Assembly (NCBI GenBank): GCA_003194525.1
Contig: NBIV01000037.1
Coordinates: 357,286 to 421,285, forward strand
Reading direction: 5' to 3'
Length of the DNA stretch: 64,000 nucleotides
Source: Gracilariopsis chorda
Taxonomy: Eukaryota > Rhodophyta > Florideophyceae > Gracilariales > Gracilariaceae
Below are positions 33,933 through 44,496 of this stretch, piece by piece. The position numbers and the translations under genes are program-made. Every line of letters begins with the position of its first letter. The first letter of the stretch is position 1. The notes under the pieces were generated by a model. That model did not search any database. It was not told the DNA's origin and saw only the letters and a program-made list of their open reading frames with translations.

Positions 33933-34317
33933 TTAAATGTGCCAAAGTGGATAGTGAACTAATGTTCATTAAAATTTGGAAGAAACCTTGGCGTCGAGAA
34001 ATTCACCTCCAATTCATATGTCGAACGCTTCCGCCGCAATGCTGTAAATGCGTATATATGAGTCTCAATATGCGATAAACCTCCCCGAACGCGTTGCAAT
34101 ACATATTACCCTCCTTTGGCGCAAACAACTCCTCGTAAGCAACGGTCAATACCACAACACGTGCCTACTCAACCGTCTCCTCTGCATGGCCGATTCTTTA
34201 TCGTCTTCTCGCGACCAGTAAAGGTCTTTTTCTCTCAACGCGATTAAATCTTCGCTTCCATGCTTATACACTTCATTAACTTCATCTGCAGTTTTACATC
34301 CGATTCTTCGCATCCCA

Positions 34318-34977
34318 ATGAATATCAATCCGAACAACTCAGCAAATCAGATGCAAGTCGGAACATCAAACGGTCCGAACCTATCCGCAGCTCCCAAGAA
34401 CTTCGGACTTCCACCTGGGATGCAATGGAATTCCCCGCAAGTTTTAGGCGGCATCAACACAGCTCCTCTGCCTCAAGCGATTCATCTTCCAGGGAGAGCT
34501 GCCCCGTAACCATCGAACTGCCAACCTGCTCAGCAGGTCTATGAACCTGCTTCGCAGCCTTAACAACTGAATCAACAGACCTGGCAGAGGCCTTCACAGC
34601 AATTGATGCCAGGAAACATCCCTCCCTGACCATAGGCCTCTTATGAAGAGCAATAAGCGCTGAATACTCTATAGAATGCAGTTCCATACCTACGGGCTCC
34701 TTGGTTTCACCCTCCTGGGGTCCACTCCATGATGATTATCGAATTATATGCCGCTGATGTAGGCCAGTTCGCGGGGGAGTTACATGTCTATATGACTTCA
34801 ACATTTGAATGGACACACCGGATCGCCGTCTCCTGTGAGGCCATTATCCACAATCGTGGGAAAACGGACGCGAACGAGCGAGCAGCCTTCATCAAGGTGG
34901 CGCATCAATGGTTATATCGAACCTATTCAGACCGTCCAATTCCGAATAGCTTCCGTTTTGAAATGGCCATATACTGA
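34318..34977 (+). pseudogene. Homologue of the antisense relic, outside the right LTR
   Basis: MNINPNNSANQ opens an Asn/Gln/Pro-rich frame. After several stops, WFHPPGVHS near 34710, AGELHVYMTSTFEW near 34755 and DRPIPNSFRFEMAIY near 34930 match in order the blocks seen at 26414-27080. It lies about 390 bp beyond the right LTR, where a second element of the same kind would have its internal sequence. This is inferred to be part of a second, more diverged tandem element. The function is unknown. Confidence 0.5.
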
Positions 34978-35212
34978 CTTCAGTGTTCTCGGAGTGCTAG
35001 ATAGAGGTGCTGGATCGCAAGTTTCTTAGGCAAAAGCTCAAAAATACTACGAAAATGATAGATTCTGCTCGTGTCTGGCGCTGGCCAAGTAAGAAATTTT
35101 TTTTTTGGAATTCACACTTCCATATCTTACAGAGCCTTGCCTCACCTGCACTGCGCATCGCTAGTTTCAAGTTTGGAGCAAGTTCATACTCCACTAAAAG
35201 CTAGATACAGAT

Positions 35213-35255
35213 CTCGAAATGGCGCTGGCCGCGCAGCGGCCAGCGCCATTTCGAG
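35213..35255. repeat. Perfect 20-bp hairpin with 3-nt loop
   Basis: CTCGAAATGGCGCTGGCCGC, then GCA, then its exact reverse complement. The 11-mer TGGCGCTGGCC also occurs alone at about 35076. It may be a non-autonomous element end, a fold-back element or a cruciform site. Confidence 0.85.
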
Positions 35256-35452
35256 CACCCAACCAAAACTAACATTTTTATTTCCATCTTTTGAATTTCA
35301 AACTTCATACTGCCTAGTTTTACTTCCAACTCATCCTCAGGAACTCATCTGCGCAGCTCTCTCCGTTCTCACAAACCCGAAACACCTCGCATCAGATTCC
35401 AATACCACCCATTCCGTCATCCTAACAGCCTCAACGACACTACTAAACATCA

Positions 35453-36080
35453 CTAGCCTTCTTTTCCCTCTTCCCTGTTTCCATGCCTCCTCTTCCATCG
35501 ACTCTTAACCTCCAATGCTTCCTCGTCCTTCTCCTCCACACTCCTTTTCACGACCCCTCTACCTCCAGGAGTACCTGGAGACCCACTCCTGACAGCATCT
35601 CCAACCCCACCTTCCCCTCCACCTCCATATATCTTGTTCTGCATATTCTCGACTAGATGCACAGACCTGTCCACCAGTTAAAGCCGTTTCTCCAACTCCA
35701 AAATCCGTCCTCGCAACTCCTCAATCTCCTTCCACAGCCTCCCCAGCTCCCCTCCCACACACGCCACAACCCCATTGACGTGCTGCTCTGCCCACACCCC
35801 AGCCTCCCTCACCCTCCGGGGCAACTCAGCTACAGCAACCATCGGCACTTCTTCCTCCGACGCACACAGAACCATCCCTCCCAACTCCACGACAACCTCC
35901 TCAATACAATCACCCAAACACTCCTTAAGTTCTCCCCCAGCGCTCCTCATTAGTTCCTTCACATCGCGCTAGAACCCATCCAATCGTCTCCCTCCACCTC
36001 CCCCTACCCCTCCTCTTCGACCACCCTCGACCGCACCTTCCTCCCCACCATCCCCTCCCATCATCATCCCAACCCCAAGC
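35453..36080 (-). pseudogene. Gly/Glu-rich coiled-coil relic left of copy A
   Basis: A minus-strand frame runs through a Gly/Arg-rich start near 36060, a stop near 35968, then MKELMRSAGGELKE and a helix (LWKEIEELRGRILELEKRL) to 35678, a further stop, and a Gly-rich and basic tail to 35453. The purine-rich sense strand and coiled coil resemble gene 3 of the module in style but not in sequence. It may be a further gene of the same element or a neighbour. Confidence 0.3.
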
Positions 36081-36770
36081 TCACTGACCAAAAATTGCAA
36101 ATAGTAGTCATGTTGCGTTTGGATGTTCTCAAATGACATCAATCTTCAAGAGTCGTGAATGAATTTTCAAAAGTCGATAATGAATGTCCCACCTCTTCAC
36201 TTGAACCAACTTCTTCATTGCTTAAATGTACAGCTTATCATCTTCTCATTTGCTCACCCCTTGTCCTTCCCAACACACAAAACAATATTTTGAACCTCTA
36301 CACGATATTACCTTCACCCTCTTCACTCTTCTTCATACATCAAGCACGCCACAATGCATTCATGTATGAAAATAACCAGTATTTTCTATATCAACAGAAT
36401 GGACAATCGCGGTATTTGGCTATAACAACGGGATCCTTCACACCCGTACAATCACCGTCAATTCTCATACATAATCCCATACTCAATTTTACATCCATTC
36501 GTGTTTCATATGAGCTCCCCCTTCATTCGCCCCTCCAATACAGCCATCCCAAGTTTCTCCTCATACTTGTACACCTTTCTTTATGGAAAATAACAAAGTG
36601 AAATCTTTGTAGACATCATCCCTTCTTTATTACGCATCACTCGAATGAATCCGCATAAAAATTAATCCCTATCGTAATAAACCTCTCCCATTCACTATAA
36701 ACATTACTATAAAGATCAGAAAACAATCATCAGATTTAACAAACGTATATCACTAGTTTACTTATCATTA
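36081..36770. other. Gene-free AT-rich spacer
   Basis: A plus-strand frame at 36155-36601 is open but has low-complexity composition and no motif. Otherwise nothing is recognised. Confidence 0.4.
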
Positions 36771-39700
36771 TCAATCGCTTTCATCCTCCTCACCTATCAG
36801 ACCCTCTGCTCCTATAGGAAACATTGCACCCTCATCGTCATCCTCCTGTTCATAATCTCCATCAGTGTTCATTTCCGCTGGTTTCAGTATATCCTCATCG
36901 TCCTCCTCATCCGACGGGTTCTCACCTTTGGCTTCTTGCATAACTACATCTCTATCGTCAGCTTCATCTCCCCGCTCCTCTTCCCCTCCTCCCACCTCAC
37001 ATAAATCGCCACGGTCCTCTCCATCATTAAAAAAGGGAGGGCGGAAACCGCTTTGCCTATGCACCGCATCCGGGAAATTGTATCTCTCAGGTACAAAGTA
37101 CATATACTATCGCATGCAATAGCCTTTCGATATTGCATCATTGTACCCAGCTCCAGCATGAACTACATCCCCTCTTCCAATGAAAACAGAAAACGGTGGA
37201 ACTTTGAACTTCCGAACCATCATAGAAGCCGAAAGCTCTTTCAAGTTACCCCGTGTCATTGTTAGAGTATGTGACCGTTCACAAACCCAAATCATGAACG
37301 CATCCGGTCCCAATGCCATTGCAAAATACCCTTAGTTCACATTTCTCATCCTGTCATTCTCCGTCAAACCCCTGAAATCCGTGTGTAGCACCTGTCTCAG
37401 ACAATCCTCTCCAGTACGAAGGATACGGCCACCCGTGTGAGGATCATACGTCGTTCCACTTTCAGACAACCCGACAGCCGCTGCAATCTGACCGAGCCTT
37501 GCATCCAACATGGCTCTCTTTCGAGCAAGAACCGCACCGTTTTCAAGCTCCTCAATTCTGTCCGCAATCCCTCGTTTAGTTTTGATGAAACGCCCCACCA
37601 CCTGGATACCATTCTTAGCATCCGTTCCCCTCCTCCATTGATGATCATATTCCAGAAAACACGATTCGCTTCGTTCGTGAGATCCGGTTGCGAAACAACG
37701 TCGCGTTCGAAGAAGTCTATCAGTTCTCCTATCACATCTTCGTCCATTTGCAGTCCCCTCTTCAAAGCCTCACTCGCCATGCCTTCATCTGTCCCGAAAT
37801 TATCCAGCACACAAAACCCTCTCTACGACATCTCTGCTCTCTTCTTGGCAAATTAAACACGAGCCAAGTCCTCTCTCTCAAAAGTGGCCATCCATAACGC
37901 TTTCTATTCATTCGATGCCGTTCCTGATGACCGCATCTTCACTCCCAGCACTGCACGTGTCGTAGTAACCATCTCTTTGTCCATGTTGCGCGACGCACGC
38001 CAGTACAAATCATGATGAACCTTTGGGAAGTCACCAGGTGATAGGCACTCCGCCCGATGGTGCTTCCTCAGATTTATCCTCTGCATCCATGGATGGGAAT
38101 GCTTCACTGCATTACGGCTTGCAGGCCACTCACTGGGCAACGAGTATATCAGGGCAACCCAAGACATGTCCGCTCCCATAGCCAGATCTCCTGGCGTACT
38201 TAAGCCAGCTGGAAGCTTGTCAGGATCCTTATCGTCAAAGCTGCCTGCGGTTTGCTGCTCTTCTGCCTCGTCTTTCTCATCATCGACAAAGTCCTCCTGA
38301 GCTTCATCCTCGCTTGACTCGAGCACAATTATCTCCTGTGCTGTCAACCACCTTTTCAAATCTCTCCTTTCCATACTACGCAGTACCTCCACCACCTCCT
38401 GCGAGATGCCAAAGCCAGGTCGCTTCACACCAGGTGCAGTCGGCTTACGATTCGATCGTCTCTGCCTCTTCACCAGTGGCTCAAAATCAACTGACTCTTC
38501 ATCTTCATCTTCGCCCAGGACCTCCACTTTACGCTTCTTTGAGTTTCTCTTACTTGTTCGAGGCTCCTGGTCAGCGTTTGGAGGCTCCTGAGCAGCTTTT
38601 TCATTCAGACCAAGCAACTCGATCACGTCCACATCGGCCGCAGAGGGAGCAGCAGCAGTAGCATCCTGTCCCTGCATGCCCGACAAAGCGCTGGACAACG
38701 TCCTACGAACCTCTTTCACCTTATTACTCACTCCGGACTCCAGTGAACTGCGGTTTCCTTTCGTATACCACTTCTCCAGACGAGATATGATATACTTTGA
38801 CACAGTCTGGTCAGAATCGCCGATGGTAACCGTGGTATTCATCAATTCCTGTCCATTCTTTTTCTCCTTTATGGAACTCCCCAGGTCACTGCAAATATCA
38901 TACGTTCTAGAAGCGCATTCGAAGAAGTACTTTCGGAAATCCTCAAACGGTCCCATCTTCACAGTGGCTGCCGAACTCACTTGAACATGCGCCTGTAGAC
39001 ATTGGATAGTAAAACGAAACTTATCCCCTGACATTCCAAGAAGAATATCACCAGACACATGAGTGATTCCAGTTTGAGGCGTCTCCTGCCAGATAACATC
39101 GAAGAACTCTAACAGACCGGGACTATGCGAAAACTTCAGAGCAAGAGCAGAATGGCGACTGAAATTACGTATCTTCCCTTCTTTCCCCTTCGTCTCACTG
39201 CTACACAACACCCCCGTGATTTGGCTTGGTTTAGGCTTTGGCAACTCATACCCATCCTGCATTACGCCATTACGAATAAACGAAACAGCAGTGTGAATCT
39301 TATCTGCGGAGTACATCACCAGAACATTGGAGCTCAAATCATTCAACGTCTTCCCCAGCCACAACACCTCATTCAATTTCATACTCTGGCCGTCGTTCCG
39401 TTCGCAAAGCATGACGTTCAAACCAGCAGTAATCCGTGGCCATCTCGAACCATCCTGCTCGAGGTCCAGTAGAACACTCACTCGATGGAAGCCGTCCACC
39501 AAAACCACAGGAACAATCAAACGCCCACTCGCATCAATAGCGTCACTAACCGGCACATCCTCCAACAGGGCCACCGCAATCGACCCAAGAGAAGGGAGCC
39601 ATGCGAATTTCCTCAGTTTGTTCAAAGTATCTCGAAGATGTTTTTTCATTCTTCGAACGAACCATGTTCTTCGGAAATCGAATGTTGTGGATATCGATTA

Positions 39701-40560
39701 CGCAATTGTGCTGGTCATAATCATCTCGGTTGATGTCTAAGACCCCCAAACTGTTATCCACCTCTTCCGAAGGAACAGCATCACCATCATCATATAAAAC
39801 GCTCTCACCCAGATCAAGATGATTCCTGGAGAGTGCAGGCACCTCTGTGACGCCATCACAGGAGCTTGCACCGACTTCAGGGCCTCCTCGTTTTCCAGAG
39901 CCGCCAGCGAGAGCACCTGATGTTCCTCCACCGCTCTGACGGGTTTTCACCGGAGCCTCTCCACTGCTCTCAAGGCTCTTCACCGGCGCTTTGGTCACCA
40001 ACATTCTTGATGGTGTACCAGCAACAGCGGGAAGGCGCTTGAATTATCTTGCAGTGGTCCTGGAAGCTGTAATTCTGTGGACAGTATTCAAATTTGCCCC
40101 TGACTGCGGTGGAACCGACGCATTCCCCTCTCCGCCTTCAATTTTGACACTCATCATCCCAGTGTCCCATGAATATAAAGCCGCTGAAACCATCTCCTTC
40201 AAAGATGCGTGCAGTTCCTCGGGACCCCCGAAAACGTAAGGGTACTTCTCATCTTGGTGTGACGAAATATTTGTCTTAACGATAACCACCAAGTCCTCTC
40301 CAGGTCTCTGCGTAGAGGACAGGGGATGGTTGTGTAAATAACGACATAGTGTCGTCCCGGGCCCCCCAGCAACCCCCACACCGCGCAATTTCGCCTCTCC
40401 TACCTTCAACTTCGCATTACTACTCCCAAATCATATCGAACAGATTGACCTTGGCATCGCCCTTAAGCACCTGACCCGTATTGCCCCCAATTGATGGCTC
40501 AGGGTGGCTGGCAGTTCGGGTGGCACCCCGGCTCTTCGCTCTGCCTCGCATGGTCGGCAT
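36771..40560 (-). pseudogene. Module copy A, gene 1: ParB-like plus 2OG-Fe(II) dioxygenase protein
   Basis: From an ATG at 40560 (MPTMRGRAKS) the protein has four parts. The N-terminal domain carries GEDLVVIVK and YPYVF. A ParB-like domain follows (VIDIHNIRFP near 39690; VLVDGFHRVSVLL near 39490, the DGxHR signature). Then comes a charged linker with nuclear-localisation-like basic clusters and a conserved DMSWVALIYSLPSEWP block. The C-terminal dioxygenase-like domain has RGFCVLDNFGTDEGM near 37800, Fe-binding HTD near 37385 and a distal His in GDVVHAGAGY near 37160, followed by an acidic tail. In-frame stops near 37857, 37817, 37334 and 37107 and a frame change near 39600 break it. The same order of parts occurs in copy B at 60.5-64 kb. 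ParB domains bind palindromic DNA and CTP in bacteria; the role here is unknown. Confidence 0.7.
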
Positions 40561-41050
40561 GTCGATAACACGTCTCTTTGGCGAAACAGGCTTCCTCGTA
40601 GTCCGTTTCCGTCATGGCGCGTTTATCCTATTCCCAGTGAAATCCATGGCTGAGTACTTCAAAGGTCGTGCTTGCGTTTTCTTGGCACCCACTGACGTCG
40701 AATGCTCCCGTGACCACGTATGCTTGGTTCCAAAGAGATGGACGTAAGCACTATATATCATTTTCAAGACGTTTCATGACATCCATTGTCGTCAATGTAG
40801 CATCCCTGCAATTCCCCTCCCAATTACTTGCATTGCAAAAAGAATTTGATAATTATTTGGTCGAGGACCATGGTCCGAGGTGCGTGGTGCTCCATCGGGA
40901 ACACGATGGAGCGCCAGGACGCAAAATGTTAATTAAAATTCATGCCTGGCGCTCCATCGTGCTCGCGATGGAGCACCATGACACCTCGGACCACGGACCT
41001 CGACCCAAAACGAAGAGAAACATAATCCGAAGGAAACGGGTTCATTCAAG
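40561..41050. promoter_or_regulatory. Divergent promoter region of copy A
   Basis: 490 bp lies between the starts of the ParB-dioxygenase gene and the methyltransferase-SET gene. It contains the 143-bp inverted repeat described separately. No other motif was assigned. Confidence 0.5.
40861..41003. repeat. 143-bp inverted repeat with two 24-bp palindromes
   Basis: The arms begin TCGAGG and meet at TTAATTAA (40929-40936). Each arm contains GCTCCATCG, six bases, then CGATGGAGC (40889-40912 and 40951-40974, 62 bp apart). Arms match with a few differences. It lies exactly between two divergent genes, as does the palindrome array in copy B, which suggests operator or ParB-type binding sites rather than a chance fold-back. 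Confidence 0.85.
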
Positions 41051-44000
41051 ATGCACGGAACCGGAGAAGAGCTTATTGATGCTTATCTTGCAGTTCGTAA
41101 TGACTACGCAGCGACGAGGCAAAATGTGGATAAGCCGAGACGTTTGAAGCACACCAACTTTGTGGAGTTCGCGGTACAAAGTCGCAACGTTCATGACTCT
41201 GCCAAGAAAATTTTTCTCACCCTCATCGGACCGGATTACATCTCGTATTCGGACTCCGAGCTCCGTAACATGTCTCGCAGAGGCCCTCCACGTCAACTCT
41301 ATCTTATGGCAAGAATAATGGACGTAAAGACCATGAAGAAGACAGGCGTGTAAGGGACTTTTGGAAGGTTCATTGTAAAAGGAAAAGGCTTAAAAAAATT
41401 CCCTGTAACGTGTTGCTATCTGTCTTTTGTAAGTCCCGTGTTTTGGGATCAACCAAGAAATCTTCCGCTTTCCACTCGGATCCTTGCACCGACTTTTAAA
41501 TGGTCATTGGGTTGTCTATGGTGCAACACAATGCCGTGGATAAGAAAGGAAGTGGTAGGAAAAGGAAAAGGGGCATGGCAGCTAAGAAGTTCTCGAAAGT
41601 GAGTTTGTCGGACAAGACCCAGAGTCAGAGAGTCGGGTATGGTGTGCAGCTGGTGACCAGAGCTTGGGATTGTTTCGCCCAATTCCTCGGGTTTCCTAAC
41701 GTTGAGGTTATGATTTTGCCTTACATTCATCTCGACTATATCAGTGTAGTCTTCACCGATATTGCACAACGCTGCATGGGCTTCCAACACAAAGATTGTT
41801 CCAAACAGTTTGTGGAGGAGAAGAACGTCACCACTGTAGAAGAAAACGTTACCAAATGGGCATGGAATCTGCCGGAGCCAGTGGGTACAGGGCTTCGCCT
41901 TTGTGCCAAAGAATACCTTGGTGACCTTTCTAATGTGGTGGTACAAGAGAAAGTGTTCCACATCTCTGCTCCCAGCAAATGGGATGCCCTCAAAAGGTTC
42001 ATCATCACGAGAATGGGACTTTTCCCTCTGCGGTTTGAGAACTTTAGTGAATCTCTTGTCACTAAGGTTCAAGAGGCCATAAAGCCTCTGAAGCTCATTT
42101 CATTGCATGGAAGCAATGTCAAAGTACATCAAGCAGTGAAACCAGAGCCCGCAGAAGACGTTGACATCATTATGGAGCCAGTAGAAACTGGTACGGCTGG
42201 TGGTGGGAACAAATGTGCTGAGCGTATGGAAGGTGGTAATCAGGGTGAGTTGGAAGAAGTGGAAGAGATAGAGATGGTACATGATACGGAACGTGGCACT
42301 GCGGAACGTGGTAGTGCACCAAAGGCCACTGAAGGACTGCAGACAACAGCTTTGTCGCAGAACTTGTCGTATGATGTCGAAGGCACGGGGATTCGTGCAC
42401 CACCGTACCCTACGACTTTGGATGATGTGATAGCTTACAAATATTGTGAGAAGGAGATGTACCGCAACTTCCGTCTCCACAACTGCAAGTTCAAAATCTC
42501 ATCGAAGTTGACTACAACAAGTCTGGCGAAAGCGAGGTATCTATTGAAGGAAGGGTGCAGTTCCTACTTTCCGATCCGCCATATGGGACTCGTTCTGAGC
42601 GTCGTTTGGAGAACAGCGAACACGATATTCTGACAGAGAAGGGCATGAGCAGGTCAGCGAGGAGGTCTTCAAAGCTTCTACGTCCTGATGGACATATTAT
42701 ACAGTTCGGCTCATGGGATCAGGTACCGTTGTGGCGGGATGTGCTACGGAAAGTTACCTACATGGATGACTCTGATACGATGCGTTAATTTTTTGTCGTC
42801 GACGAACAGCCCCTCCATTTCGTACGGTTTTTAAGTAATACAACGGGTAACGTTGGGGGAAGAAGTTGCCGGTTGCACCAGACGACAGAATACGCTGTAC
42901 ATGCTGTTCGTTCTGGAGTTCCTTATGCATAACAGCACCGGATGGTCAACTATGAAAACTTCAATTATGTTGCTTCACGATACCCAGCTTATCATGCAGT
43001 CATGGATCAGGTGCCGCCGATGTCAAATAGTGAGACGCTCATGTGGTCTGTAAAAAACCCGGATAAGAAGTATACGAGGAGGAGGGTGCGACCGGAAGAG
43101 AAGTGTAGGGCACTGTTGAAAGAGCTGATTTGCAGGTTCAGTCAGCCAGGAGACCTCGTGGTCGACATGTTTGCCGGAACGTTCTCGACAGCGATGGCGT
43201 GCATAGAACTGCCCAAGTATCGGAAGTTTGTGGGGTGTTAACCGGACAAAGCTTGCTTTGAACACGCCAGGCATGCCGCTATTGTTCGCTTCGCTTCCAT
43301 AATACGGGAAGGACACACGGATGTTGAGAAGAGCCAGGAGCTTCGAAAGATGACCCATTGTGTTTCCTCTGCATTCCCAATGGGAAGAAGCAGGCACAGC
43401 GTGTTATGGAGGTCTGTCGACGGGTTTCCACCGTACCAAATTCTTCCCCCACACCTTGTCGACTTTCTCTCCACTTTGTGGCAAAGTGAAATTCTAAGGA
43501 AGTTGGGAAGGAAGAAAGCTATGGATGGATGGCCGAGGGAGCTGCAGGGAAGAATGAATCTGGAGAACATGAAGTCTCTATGGGCAATGGAGGCTGTGCA
43601 ATATGGGTTGCGAGTGGGCAACTCTGCTATTCTTCACGAAAAGGGTGGTGTTGGAGTGTTTGTAACTCGTCGAATTGCTGCAGGCGAGGTAGTGTGCTAT
43701 TTTAACGGGACGTTGGTTTATCATGACCTTTCGAATCGGAAAGAAGTGCAAAAGAACTACGGGGAGGGAGTCATGGGTGTGACGAAGGATCGCTTCCGGA
43801 AGTATGCAGTGGAGATAGAGGTCTACGGTTAACAGTTCCAATCACTTCCGCATCGAAAACAGCTGACGAATTGGCATGGAAAACAAGCAAACCCCATTAT
43901 ATGGGTGGTTCCTTCCCCTTTTTGTATTGCGGGGTATATCAACGATCCAAAGTACGTGGAAGGGGATAAACAGTAAGATGCCATGATGGATGGCCTCGTG

Positions 44001-44147
44001 AAAAGAAGGGAGGCTAATGTGCGAATGAAACGGACACCAGTGGGACGAACACCAGGGGGAATAACGGACTACAAATTTATTAAGATGGAGGCGACAGCCG
44101 ACATAGAGGAAGGAGAGGAACTCTTCGCCAGATACGGTGATTTTTAG
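41051..44147 (+). pseudogene. Module copy A, gene 2: DNA methyltransferase-SET fusion
   Basis: The N-terminal domain starts at 41051 (MHGTGEELIDAYLAV). A long middle region runs 41500-42540. A DNA amino-methyltransferase follows, with motif IV DPPY at 42573-42584 and motif I (DMFAGTFSTAMAC) near 43164. The order IV before I is that of the beta-type N6-adenine/N4-cytosine methylases (N6_N4_Mtase). A SET domain follows directly (GVGVFVTRRIAAGE near 43650, GYINDPKY near 43933 in place of the usual NHSC, and IEEGEELFARYG near 44110). Frame changes near 42550 and stops near 42787 and 43239 break the gene. The linear order is identical in copy B. A combined DNA and histone methylation writer is inferred. 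Both active sites still look plausible in the residues that remain. Confidence 0.75.
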
Positions 44148-44496
44148 TACTGGCCAACCCATTTGAATGTGGAGGATGGAACTATAGTCATTGATTAGTT
44201 TGTTGTTATAAACCTTCGTCCATAGCTTGGCTAAAGGGTGACGTTTATTATTTGAACGGATGTGCAGTCCTAACTTAGCAGAAAATCACTTTTAAGTAAG
44301 GATAGAAGATACAACGCAATATGGATGTGATACAGAAACGTCCATTTTCGGTACCACGGAGGATTGTATTCTCAAGATTTCACAAAAAAACAAAGACGTT
44401 TGTGCGCATTGGGTGGCGAGATTTTCCCGGACAACACACGGCGTGCGCCATCCTAGAGCGTCACTAGCCACTTGTGCAAGATGTTTGACTCCAAGA
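44148..44496. other. Spacer between genes 2 and 3 of copy A
   Basis: About 350 bp with no ORF of note. The two flanking genes are co-oriented. Confidence 0.4.

Noticed and set aside
25556-33938. Target site duplication of the older Gypsy element
   Set aside because: Flanks GCTAAG and TTAAAT do not match convincingly. The duplication is lost, or the right LTR was shared with another element.
36155-36601. 148-codon plus-strand frame between the hairpin and copy A
   Set aside because: Low-complexity composition with no motif, and no counterpart near copy B within the window.
42573-42584. DPPY as evidence for an active methyltransferase in copy A
   Set aside because: The motif is intact but the gene has a frame change just before it and stops after it, so this copy cannot make the full protein.
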